The notes under the pieces: generated by a model | Database searches by the model: none | What the model saw: only the letters and a program-made list of their open reading frames with translations | Told to the model about the DNA's origin: nothing | From: Fructobacillus apis | GTDB lineage: Bacteria; Bacillota; Bacilli; Lactobacillales; Lactobacillaceae | Length of the DNA stretch: 64,000 nucleotides | Direction: 5' to 3' | Assembly: GCF_023893635.1 (NCBI RefSeq) | Contig: NZ_JAMWYK010000001.1 | Location: 62,001 to 126,000, forward strand | Position numbers and translations under genes: made by a program | Shown: in pieces, positions 17,440 through 24,443 of the stretch | Numbering within the stretch: the first letter of the stretch is position 1 | Layout of the letters: each line of letters begins with the position of its first letter

Positions 17440-17832
17440 TTAGACATCCTGGTAGCCGCCGTCCACTGGAAGTTCGTCCAGTGAGGGCTCTAAGGCGTCG
17501 GCGTTCAGGTAGGTGAACGTGGTTAAGACGAGGTATAGAAAGGCTAGGTAGTAGCCGTAGGTGTCGTTCACAAAGCCGAAGAGCGCGGTCGAGAGGACGG
17601 CGAAAACAAGGGGCTGTGCGAGGACAACGGGTAACTTCCAGGCCTGGTGCTTGATAACGGCGCCGAAGGCTAAGGCAAAGAGGCCGTTGATCAAGAAGTA
17701 GAGGGCGATGACTTTGGTCAACGTGCTCAGGTTCAACCAAGAGGCAAGCATGGGCAAGACGATGGTGACAATAGCAATCATCAAAGACCAGAAAATAACT
17801 GGTCGGTTGGCCCATTCTTTGAATCGATTCAT
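17440..17832 (-). CDS. Uncharacterised membrane protein, 130 aa
   Basis: No family recognised. Four hydrophobic segments are visible at about residues 13-32, 37-58, 68-88 and 93-110, joined by short loops, followed by an acidic C-terminal tail (DALEPSLDELPVDGG). No signal peptidase site and no transport motif are seen. AAGGAG precedes the ATG. It lies downstream of rsmE after a hairpin and a 200-bp GC-rich gap in which no gene is visible. Confidence 0.7.
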   Translation of the reverse strand: MNRFKEWANRPVIFWSLMIAIVTIVLPMLASWLNLSTLTKVIALYFLINGLFALAFGAVIKHQAWKLPVVLAQPLVFAVLSTALFGFVNDTYGYYLAFLYLVLTTFTYLNADALEPSLDELPVDGGYQDV

Positions 17833-17927
17833 GGTCGTCTCCTTTTAAAGTAATCTATTCACATTATAGTGGTTTTTAAAAAGGCTGGCAAGAAGATTCA
17901 GGATGCTGCGGCTGGCCATGGAAAAAC

Positions 17928-17941
17928 GGCCCCTCCGGGCC
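17928..17941 (-). terminator. Terminator of the prmA-rsmE operon
   Basis: GGCCC/GGGCC stem followed on the minus strand by a GTTTTT run. It is located about 105 bp after the rsmE stop, so it is only a probable end point. Confidence 0.45.
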
Positions 17942-18045
17942 CTAAACCCGCCATGCCAACGACGCTTTCACCCGGCCAACGGCTTCCCGCCCCTGGCCAC
18001 GCTCAACACTAGCATCCAACAGTCATCCGCCCACCAAACAGCAGC

Positions 18046-18786
18046 TTACAGCCCCAACTCCCAAATCGTTGAGAGTGCCCCCAACGTGTACAAGGGCGCC
18101 GTTTCCGCACGCAGAATGCGAGGGCCAAGACCAGCAGGTGCAAAGCCCGCTGCCTTCAAGCCGGTGATTTCCTCTTCGGAGAGTCCCCCTTCGGGGCCAA
18201 AGAGAACGGCCAAACGTTGTCCGGCCTTCACCTCTTCGGCGACCTTTACAAGCGTGGCCTTCTCCCCCTTCTTGGCGGATTCTTCCCAGGCGACAAGACC
18301 GAAGTCCTTGTCCTCGGCAATGGCGTCTGCGTAGGACTCAAAGACGATGTCTGGCACCTTCAAGCGGTGGGATTGTTCGGCGGCGTTTAACGCGATCTTT
18401 TCCAGACGGGACAGTTTCTTGTCCTGCTGCTTGCCCCAGTCGACGACCGTCCGCTCCATCTTGGTCAAGACGATGCGGTCGACCCCGAGCTCGGTCGCCT
18501 TTTGGACGAACCACTCGGTGCGGTCGTTTTTGACGGGTGACACAATCAGGGTCACCTTGGCTGGGAGCTCGACCTTCTGGTCGAGTTCTTCGAGGACGTC
18601 GAGCGAAGCGCCGTCCTTGTCAACGGCCTTCAATTCGGCCACGACTAAGCGTTGAGAGGCATCAACGAACTCCGCCTTGGCTCCGACTTTGGCACGACGA
18701 ACACGAACCAGGTGGTGATAGGTGTTGGACTCGGCGTCCAGGTCAAAGTGTGAGTCGACGTTTTGGTCTAAGAAATAACGGTGCAT
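18046..18786 (-). CDS. rsmE: 16S rRNA (uracil1498-N3)-methyltransferase
   Basis: SPOUT-class methyltransferase (246 aa) that modifies U1498 of 16S rRNA. An N-terminal PUA-like domain (HHLVRVRRAKVGAKAEFVD) is followed by the SPOUT domain with FGPEGGLSEEE and the knot motif LGPRILRAETAPLY. It begins two bases after the prmA stop, with a G-rich ribosome site inside the end of prmA, so the two rRNA/ribosome modification genes are co-transcribed, as in many Firmicutes. Confidence 0.96.
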   Translation of the reverse strand: MHRYFLDQNVDSHFDLDAESNTYHHLVRVRRAKVGAKAEFVDASQRLVVAELKAVDKDGASLDVLEELDQKVELPAKVTLIVSPVKNDRTEWFVQKATELGVDRIVLTKMERTVVDWGKQQDKKLSRLEKIALNAAEQSHRLKVPDIVFESYADAIAEDKDFGLVAWEESAKKGEKATLVKVAEEVKAGQRLAVLFGPEGGLSEEEITGLKAAGFAPAGLGPRILRAETAPLYTLGALSTIWELGL

Positions 18787-18788
18787 GC

Positions 18789-19679
18789 TTATTCCCCCTT
18801 GGTCTTCTTTTGGCAGATGAAGGCGTGCCAGGTGCCTGAAACCATCTTCTGTTGAATGGTAAAGCCGTGCTCGAGAAGCGCCTTTTCAATGCCGTCGGCC
18901 ACGTCGTCGTAGATACCGGAAACCAGGAAGTGACCACCTGGTTTGACGATTGGGGCGACCTGTGGAATCAAAGGCAAAATGACGTCGGCCAGGATGTTGG
19001 CGAGGACCAAGTCCACCCCACCGTCGGTGAATGACGCAGGTACGTCCTGCATCAAATCGGAGGCGATGACGGTCACGTCTTTGGCCACCGGATTCAGGGC
19101 CAAGTTCTCTTCGGCGGTCTTCACGGCAGCCTCGTCGATGTCGGTGGCGAGTAATTCACCAGCACCAAGGTGCTTGGCGGCCACGGCTAGGACACCGGAA
19201 CCGGTTCCGACGTCGATGGTCTTTTCACCACCGCGGACGACGGCTTCGATGGCTTGGAGCATGAGCGAGGTCGTGGGATGGGTACCGGTACCAAAGGCTT
19301 GGTCGGGATCCATGACGATGAGGCGCTCTTGTTCCTGTGCCTTCTGGTAGTCTTCCCAGGCGGGAACGACGGTGAAGCGGTTGGTGACACGGGTGGCGTG
19401 GTAGAAATTCTTCCACTCGTTTTCGTAGGTGTCGGAGGAGAGCGCCGTGTTTTCGACGGGCGTGGCGTCGATATCGAGGCCCTGCTCCTTTAAGATGGAA
19501 AGACCGGTGGCGTAGGTGGCAACGCGCTGTTCCCAGCCAGCGTTTGCTTGGTCTTCGTAGATGGTTAATGAATCGTCGCCTTGTTCGACACCGTCAGCGC
19601 CGAGTTCGATTAAGACGGAGACGACGAGGTCTTGAAGCTCGGGAGCGACCGTCCAGCTCACTTTTTGGTAAGTTGTCAT
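18789..19679 (-). CDS. prmA: Ribosomal protein L11 methyltransferase
   Basis: SAM-dependent methyltransferase (296 aa) that trimethylates ribosomal protein L11. It has the N-terminal substrate-recruiting domain (about 1-100) and a Rossmann catalytic domain with DPDQAFGTGTHPTT, DVGTGSGVLAVAA and the LVLANILADVI motif equivalent to the NxxxN active-site loop. Length is normal for the family. First gene of the prmA-rsmE pair. Confidence 0.96.
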   Translation of the reverse strand: MTTYQKVSWTVAPELQDLVVSVLIELGADGVEQGDDSLTIYEDQANAGWEQRVATYATGLSILKEQGLDIDATPVENTALSSDTYENEWKNFYHATRVTNRFTVVPAWEDYQKAQEQERLIVMDPDQAFGTGTHPTTSLMLQAIEAVVRGGEKTIDVGTGSGVLAVAAKHLGAGELLATDIDEAAVKTAEENLALNPVAKDVTVIASDLMQDVPASFTDGGVDLVLANILADVILPLIPQVAPIVKPGGHFLVSGIYDDVADGIEKALLEHGFTIQQKMVSGTWHAFICQKKTKGE

Positions 19680-19701
19680 CTGTGTTCCTTTTCCAATAAA
19701 A

Positions 19702-19724
19702 AACCGGGAACCAGGTTCCCGGTT
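19702..19724 (-). terminator. Terminator between the MDR gene and prmA
   Basis: AACCGGGA/TCCCGGTT stem followed on the minus strand by TTTTTT. Two further short inverted repeats lie at about 19755-19775 and 19830-19860 without T-runs. No gene is visible in 19725-19872. Confidence 0.65.
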
Positions 19725-19872
19725 AATATTACTTAATAGTTTTGTCGTTGATACGAGCTTCGCTCGTATAACAAAAGAGAAGCAATGCTCGACACAAGCA
19801 TACCGTTCTCCACTCAGAAGGTCAAGCGGCGAAAGCGCCTCAAGGCCACTTTCGCGCTTAAAAAGATCACCT

Positions 19873-21078
19873 TTACTTGTCTTCGTCGTGGGACAGGTCG
19901 GACTTCCTTTCCTTTTGAGTCTGTCCTTCGTGCTCCTTCACGTCGTCTGGACCGTCTTCGAAGGTTGACTTGGCGTCTCCTTCTGCACCAAGGTTATCAC
20001 CGTCGGCCAGGATGTTTGGCGCGAAGTCCACGACGACCTTCCCGTTCACGTGGTGACCGGCGACGTCCTGGTTAGCCGAACGAATGTTGTGGGCTGTGAG
20101 GCCGTGGTAGACCTTGGTAACGGTCGACTTCAAGTCGCCGCTCTCTAAGAGCTGCGAAATCTTTTCCAAGATTTGTCCCTGTTCGGCTAAGAAGACGTTT
20201 TCGTTTCCGCGGGCGAGCATGTAAACCCAGGTGAAGGAAGCCGACTTGGTCTTCAATTCACCCAAGTCCACGGGAACCGTCGTGTCGACGATGGAGGCGA
20301 TTTGTCCGTAAGGGCGAATTAAGCGCACCATGAGGTCCCAGTAACCGTTCGTGTCCTGCAGGTTGGCAATGTAGTCCACCTGATCAAAGCCAGCGGCCTT
20401 GGTCTGCTTAACCAAGTCGAGGTGGTAGTCGAGGACGAAATCCGCGCCCATCTTGTGGACCCACTTCTTTGATTCGGGACTTCCGGCGGTCGCAAGGACG
20501 GTCATGCCCATGTACTTGGCCAGTTGAATCAAGACGGAACCAACACCCCCGGCACCGTTAATGATGAGAAGTGATTGTTCACGGGCCGCGTTGCGTTCAA
20601 CGGGCAAGTGGAAACCGTGGTGCATGATGTCGTGGGACGTAACGGATGTCAGAGGCATTGCGGCAGTAGCAACGTCGTCCAGGCGGCTTGGGGCGTGGGC
20701 AATCAGGTCAGCGTCCACCACCTGGTAGGTGGCGTCGGCCCCTTCTTGCCGTTGCTTACCGACGTAGAACACACGGTCCCCGACAGAGAAACGGGTGACG
20801 CATGAACCAACGGCGGCAACACGTCCCACGACGTCTAATCCAAAGATACGGAAGACACCAGTGTTGGTGTATCCTGCACGCATCTTGGTATCCACGGGGT
20901 TAACCGCAGAGGCCAGGACCTGCACGAGCACTTCGTTCTCCTTTGGCATTGGTTTATTGACGGACCGCTCAATGAAGGCGTCTTCGGCCTCCAAAGGACC
21001 GTTGTGCGTTACACCCACGGCATCCATCTTTGGGTGGAAGTGATCTGAAATTGCATTGATTACTGATTTAAAAGCCAT
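19873..21078 (-). CDS. Zinc-independent MDR oxidoreductase with an acidic tail
   Basis: A 401-aa medium-chain dehydrogenase/reductase of the quinone-oxidoreductase / zinc-type alcohol dehydrogenase-like branch. It has the GroES-like fold (VLVQVLASAVNPVDTKMRAG), the INGAGGVGSVLIQLAK NADPH-binding loop near residue 174, and LATAGSPESKKWVHKMGAD. Catalytic zinc ligands are not evident. The family normally ends near residue 345. Here about 50 further residues form a hydrophilic, Asp/Glu/Lys-rich tail that looks disordered. The start has a TAGGAGT site. It has its own promoter and is monocistronic. Confidence 0.87.
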   Translation of the reverse strand: MAFKSVINAISDHFHPKMDAVGVTHNGPLEAEDAFIERSVNKPMPKENEVLVQVLASAVNPVDTKMRAGYTNTGVFRIFGLDVVGRVAAVGSCVTRFSVGDRVFYVGKQRQEGADATYQVVDADLIAHAPSRLDDVATAAMPLTSVTSHDIMHHGFHLPVERNAAREQSLLIINGAGGVGSVLIQLAKYMGMTVLATAGSPESKKWVHKMGADFVLDYHLDLVKQTKAAGFDQVDYIANLQDTNGYWDLMVRLIRPYGQIASIVDTTVPVDLGELKTKSASFTWVYMLARGNENVFLAEQGQILEKISQLLESGDLKSTVTKVYHGLTAHNIRSANQDVAGHHVNGKVVVDFAPNILADGDNLGAEGDAKSTFEDGPDDVKEHEGQTQKERKSDLSHDEDK

Positions 21079-21116
21079 AGTTAAAACTCCTAACGAGACT
21101 TCCTCTCTTTAGGGTT

Positions 21117-21145
21117 ATTCTAAACCAGAAAAATGTATTTTTCAA
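21117..21145 (-). promoter_or_regulatory. Promoter of the MDR oxidoreductase gene
   Basis: TTGAAA (21140-21145), 17-bp spacer, TAGAAT (21117-21122) on the minus strand, about 38 bp before the ATG. Confidence 0.55.
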
Positions 21146-21250
21146 ACTTGCAATACGTATGAATATTTTTTCAAATATTTTGACGTTAACTATATCCTAG
21201 TATGGTCAATTCGTTGAAAAAATTAAAAAGAAAGGTGGGCAATAAAAAAA

Positions 21251-21267
21251 AGAACCTAAACGGTCCT
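21251..21267 (-). terminator. lepA terminator
   Basis: On the minus strand AGGACC, loop GTTTA, GGTTCT, with one G-U pair, followed by a run of eight T. It lies 39 bp after the lepA stop. Confidence 0.65.
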
Positions 21268-21305
21268 TTTTCTTCTAATCTAAATGCGTATAAGGCGTCT
21301 CGATG

Positions 21306-23159
21306 CTAGTGACCACGAGCGTACTTTTCGTCTTCGTCGGTCTTCAAAACGGCCATGAAGGCTTCTTGTGGCACCGTAACGGTACCAACGGACTTCATGC
21401 GGGCCTTACCACGCTTTTGCTTGTCGAGCAGCTTGGCACGACGGTCAGGGTCACCCGTGTGAATCTTTGAGGTAACGTCCTTTCGGTAGGCCTTGATGTT
21501 GGTCCGGGCCAAAATCTTGTTTCCGATGGCGGCCTGAACAGGAATTTCGAAGTTTTGACGAGGAATGATTTCCTTCAACTTCGAGGTAATCACGCGACCA
21601 CGTTCGGCAGCGGAGCTGCGGTGGACGATGAAGGAAAGCGCATCGACCTTGTCCCCGTTCAAGAGGATGTCGATCTTCACGAGGTCGGCTGGGCGGTATT
21701 CGTCCAGTTCGTAATCCAATGAGGCGAAACCACGCGTGGATGACTTCAAGCGGTCGAAGAAGTTAAAGATGATTTCGGCCAATGGAATGTAGTACTTCAC
21801 GTTGACACGGTTGTCATCCAAGTATTCCATCGTGTCGAACTCCCCTCGCTTTTCTTGGGCGAGTTCCATGACGGCACCGACGTATTCTTCGGGCACCATC
21901 AACTGGGCGTGAACGAATGGTTCTTCGATGGATTTAATTTGTGGTGATTCAGGAAGCTCCGATGGGTTTTCAATCATGAGCGTTTGGCCGTCAACCGTTT
22001 CCACCTTATAGGTAACAGATGGCGCGGTCGTGACCAACTCAAGGTCGAATTCACGCTCCAAACGTTCTTGGATAACATCCATGTGAAGCAAACCAAGGAA
22101 TCCAACACGGAATCCGAATCCCAGGGCTTGGGAAGTTTCGGGTTCGAAGGTCAAGGCGGCGTCATTCAATTGCAAGCGTTCAAGCGCTTCACGCAGGTCA
22201 CCGTACTTGGCGTTGTCGGCCGGGTACATACCGGAGTAAACCATCGGCGTCATTGGCTGGTAACCAGGCAATGGTTCGTCGGCTGGGTTGTCCACGAGCG
22301 TAATCGTATCTCCGGAGTGGGTCGTGGAGATGTCCTTAATGGCGGCGGTCATGTAACCAACATCACCGGCCATCAGGTAGTCACGCTTTTGAGCGTTTGG
22401 TGACATCACACCAACTTCCGTGACTTCGTATTCGGCCCCGGTGTTCATCATGCGAACCTTGTCTCCAGGCTTCACGAAACCTTCGCGAACACGCATGTTA
22501 ACCACAACCCCACGGTATGGGTCGTACTGGGAATCGAAGATAAGTGCACGTAGTGGCGCGTCCAAGTCACCGTCTGGGGCTGGGAAGTCCGAAACGATGC
22601 GTTCGAGCAATTCCGGAATACCGATTCCCTTCTTGGCGGAAACCAAGACGGCGTCATCGGCTGGAAGGCCGATCATGTCCTCGATTTCACCCTTGACTTT
22701 GTCAACGTCAGCCGAAGGCAAGTCAATCTTGTTCAAGACGGGCAAGATTTCAAGGTCGTTGTCGATGGCCAAATAAACGTTGGCCAAGGTCTGCGCTTCG
22801 ACACCTTGGGCGGCGTCCACAACCAAAATAGCTCCTTCGGCAGCGGCGAGGGAACGGGAAACTTCGTAGGAGAAGTCGACGTGCCCTGGCGTGTCGATCA
22901 GGTGGAAGATGTATTCTTCGCCATCGTTGGCCTTGTAGTTCACCTCAACGGCGTTCAGCTTGATGGTAATCCCACGCTCACGTTCGAGGTCCATGGTATC
23001 GAGCAATTGGCTTTGCATGTCACGTTCGGCCACCGTCTTGGTCTGTTCCAAGATTCGGTCGGCAATCGTGGATTTCCCGTGGTCGATGTGCGCCACAATT
23101 GAGAAATTTCGAATCCGCTTTTGTCGTTCTTTTAATTGGTCAATCGTAAAATCTGCCAT
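21306..23159 (-). CDS. lepA: Translation factor LepA (EF4)
   Basis: A 617-aa ribosomal GTPase that back-translocates or remobilises stalled ribosomes. The G1 motif AHIDHGKST near 24, the G3 region [12 protein letters not shown] near 88 and the G4 NKID near 142 are intact, followed by EF-G-like domains II, III and V and the LepA-specific C-terminal domain with [13 protein letters not shown]. Length is about ten residues above typical. It lies at the left edge of the AT-rich island. Confidence 0.97.
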   Translation of the reverse strand: MADFTIDQLKERQKRIRNFSIVAHIDHGKSTIADRILEQTKTVAERDMQSQLLDTMDLERERGITIKLNAVEVNYKANDGEEYIFHLIDTPGHVDFSYEVSRSLAAAEGAILVVDAAQGVEAQTLANVYLAIDNDLEILPVLNKIDLPSADVDKVKGEIEDMIGLPADDAVLVSAKKGIGIPELLERIVSDFPAPDGDLDAPLRALIFDSQYDPYRGVVVNMRVREGFVKPGDKVRMMNTGAEYEVTEVGVMSPNAQKRDYLMAGDVGYMTAAIKDISTTHSGDTITLVDNPADEPLPGYQPMTPMVYSGMYPADNAKYGDLREALERLQLNDAALTFEPETSQALGFGFRVGFLGLLHMDVIQERLEREFDLELVTTAPSVTYKVETVDGQTLMIENPSELPESPQIKSIEEPFVHAQLMVPEEYVGAVMELAQEKRGEFDTMEYLDDNRVNVKYYIPLAEIIFNFFDRLKSSTRGFASLDYELDEYRPADLVKIDILLNGDKVDALSFIVHRSSAAERGRVITSKLKEIIPRQNFEIPVQAAIGNKILARTNIKAYRKDVTSKIHTGDPDRRAKLLDKQKRGKARMKSVGTVTVPQEAFMAVLKTDEDEKYARGH

Positions 23160-23438
23160 GTATATCCTACTTTTTAAGAGTTATTAGTCTTCTCTATCTT
23201 ACACGAAAAAGGCCTTTAAATAAAGCGTTCATCCCCGTTTTGCTCTTGTCAAAGTCAGATTCGACCAGGTTTTATCGTTCTCACCTCTGCCATCTTATTT
23301 GACCTGACACGCCCTCTTTTTCGATAAGGTAATCAAAGTGGCAAGATAACGTCTTAGCCATGTTAATCAACTTGATTCGCTCCCTTGACTCAAATATTCC
23401 AAACGTTCATCACGTCCCTTCAAAAGTCGGTATATACT

Positions 23439-23601
23439 GTGGGTGTTAGAAGGAAGCATCAAACGTGGCGGAAAACGCGTTTGGTGTTCGGCATCCCCAT
23501 GTGCCTTTCTTCTAACGTGATGCATTTCTCCTTTCGAATGAGATATTATTTCCTGCATCACCTCCTTTCTAGAAGACGAGCTGACGGCTCGTCTTTTTTT
23601 T
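23439..23601 (+). ncRNA. Candidate structured regulatory RNA with anti-Shine-Dalgarno linker
   Basis: Three consecutive hairpins on the plus strand end in an intrinsic terminator. H1 pairs 23445-23452 with 23509-23516 (8 bp) and encloses a second stem (23457-23465 with 23478-23486). H2 pairs GTGATGCA (23517-23524) with TGCATCAC (23554-23561) and has an inner TCTC/GAGA. H3 is GACGAGC/GCTCGTC (23575-23593) followed by eight T. A TATACT box lies at 23433-23438, but no good -35 box is seen. The stretch CACCTCCTTTCT (23559-23570) is largely unpaired and matches the 16S rRNA 3' end, so it could mask ribosome binding sites. On the minus strand the same DNA has a strong ribosome site and short ORFs, so a minus-strand origin is not excluded. 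I do not recognise the family. Confidence 0.45.
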
Positions 23602-23687
23602 GGAGGCCAGTATTGAAGTAATGAAAAAAATTTTTGTTATGCCATTTTGGAATCAAAGTTAACGTTTTAAGCTGCTATAATAAATGC

Positions 23688-23808
23688 ATAGAAAAAGCCA
23701 GGTAGCCTCAACTACCTGGCTAGTAGCAAACCCACAAAGTGGTAGCTACCCGATTATGTTACCGAAATAACCATCTCGAGCCGCCAAAGCAGAGATGGTT
23801 ATTTTTTA
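23688..23808 (+). ncRNA. Orphan copy of the type I antitoxin RNA
   Basis: Starts after an extended -10 (TGCTATAAT, hexamer 23676-23681). It contains a perfect 9-bp hairpin (23697-23720), the TAGCAAACCCACAAAG element and a 12-bp terminator stem AATAACCATCTC/GAGATGGTTATT (23767-23803) with a T-run. It is nearly identical to the copy at 23882, but on the opposite strand beyond the terminator only a few bases of the toxin end remain. It is therefore either an orphan that still acts in trans or a decaying duplicate. Confidence 0.6.
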
Positions 23809-23881
23809 TTGCTTGCTGATTGGTCATGAGAAGCTCTTCAAGAGTACTTGCAGATTCTGGGGGATGGTTTATAATAAAGGC

Positions 23882-24003
23882 ATAGAAAAGGCCAGGTAGC
23901 GTCAACTACCCGGCTAGTAGCAAACCCACAAAGTGGTGGCTACCCGATTAGATTATACAAATAACCATCTCAGGCTGGCCAAAGCAGAGATGGTTATTTT
24001 TTA
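23882..24003 (+). ncRNA. Antitoxin RNA of the type I toxin-antitoxin locus
   Basis: Promoter TTGCAG (23848-23853), 16-bp spacer, TATAAT (23870-23875). The roughly 120-nt RNA has a 5' hairpin (23891-23914), the TAGCAAAC...GGTGGCTA quasi-palindrome and a 12-bp terminator hairpin (23960-23998) with a T-run. It is convergent with the toxin gene and overlaps its last codons and 3' untranslated region, the arrangement of TxpA/RatA- and BsrG/SR4-type systems. The antisense role is inferred from the layout. Confidence 0.65.
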
Positions 24004-24113
24004 TTGCTAAATTCAATCAACTTAAGAACCATCTTTAGTACGGAGCTAAACATCAAGATGATGAATGATCCGAATGCTAAAGCAAGTTCTATCGCCTCTT
24101 TGTATGTTAACAA
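23994..24113 (-). CDS. Type I toxin, small hydrophobic peptide (TxpA/BsrG/Hol-Tox-like)
   Basis: A 39-aa peptide starting at TTG 24113. It has a short charged N-terminus (LTYKEAIELALAFGSF), one transmembrane helix (IILMFSSVLKMVLKLI) and a Lys-containing end. The Tyr-Glu-Ala...Phe-Gly-Phe pattern is that of the putative holin-like toxin family, with TxpA and BsrG as studied relatives that damage the membrane or cell envelope. An AAAGGG site lies seven bases upstream but sits in a hairpin. A stop codon lies in frame five codons before the start, ending a ten-codon leader ORF. The last codons run into the shared terminator hairpin. Confidence 0.7.
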   Translation of the reverse strand: MLTYKEAIELALAFGSFIILMFSSVLKMVLKLIEFSNKK

Positions 24114-24119
24114 CGGCTT

Positions 24120-24174
24120 TCCCTTTCATAAATTAAGGGAGTGATCTCTTATTTTCATAAGCATCACCTCCTTT
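24120..24174 (-). promoter_or_regulatory. Toxin mRNA leader: perfect SD, ten-codon leader ORF and SD-masking hairpin
   Basis: The minus strand has AAAGGAGGTGAT (24163-24174), fully complementary to the 16S tail, followed by ATG 24158 and ten codons ending at TGA 24126-24128. The toxin site AAAGGG is paired in the stem TCCCTT/AAGGGA (24120-24140). Leader translation could open this stem, which suggests coupled translation of the toxin. Confidence 0.55.
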
Positions 24175-24222
24175 GATTTTTTCGAAGGATAGCCACCAAC
24201 TTTGCTTGTTTGCTACACGGTC

Positions 24223-24228
24223 ATTATA
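24223..24228 (-). promoter_or_regulatory. Extended -10 box of the toxin gene
   Basis: TGCTATAAT on the minus strand. The expected start near 24215 gives a roughly 100-nt 5' untranslated region that contains a copy of the TAGCAAAC...GGTGGCTA element also found in the antitoxin RNAs. Confidence 0.5.
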
Positions 24229-24347
24229 GCAGGCTTTGCGAAAAAGAAAAGAAGCAAAAAACGCACCATAACGCGGTTTATAAGACATTTAAGTTCAGAT
24301 TATATACACAAATTTTCATCCCCAAATTTTGAGTAAAAGGATAAAAA

Positions 24348-24368
24348 AGACGAGCACGAGGCTCGTCT
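24348..24368. terminator. Terminator of the MrcB-DUF3883 gene
   Basis: AGACGAGC, loop ACGA, GCTCGTCT, flanked by A-run and T-run, so usable from both sides. The stem is nearly the same as the H3 stem of the RNA candidate at 23575-23593. A further inverted repeat without T-run overlaps the 24444 stop codon. Confidence 0.75.
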
Positions 24369-24443
24369 TTTTTTCTTTGATTTTATTGGTGAATACGAGA
24401 ATTTAGACAAATTATTGTAAGTGCACCTGATAAGCAGCAGGTG

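Larger units (their letters stand above)
23676..24008 (+). repeat. Direct repeat of about 135 bp carrying the antitoxin RNA
   Basis: Positions 23676-23813 and 23870-24008 repeat each other with few changes, from the TATAAT box through both hairpins to TTATTGCT. Differences are concentrated in the terminator loop and between the two hairpins. The unit looks like a tandem duplication of the antitoxin half of the locus. Confidence 0.8.

Noticed and set aside
21180-21240. A plus-strand TTGACG...TATGGT promoter-like pair with a short Lys-rich frame starting at TTG
   Set aside because: Spacing is only 15 bp, the frame runs through the lepA terminator, and the peptide has no hydrophobic segment or other support.
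23367-23561. A 64-codon minus-strand frame with a perfect ribosome site, and a shorter one reading MGMPNTKRVFRHV
   Set aside because: The DNA is better explained by perfect hairpins and a plus-strand terminator. I have a vague sense that such short peptides recur in lactic acid bacterial annotation, but could not verify it, so no CDS is called.
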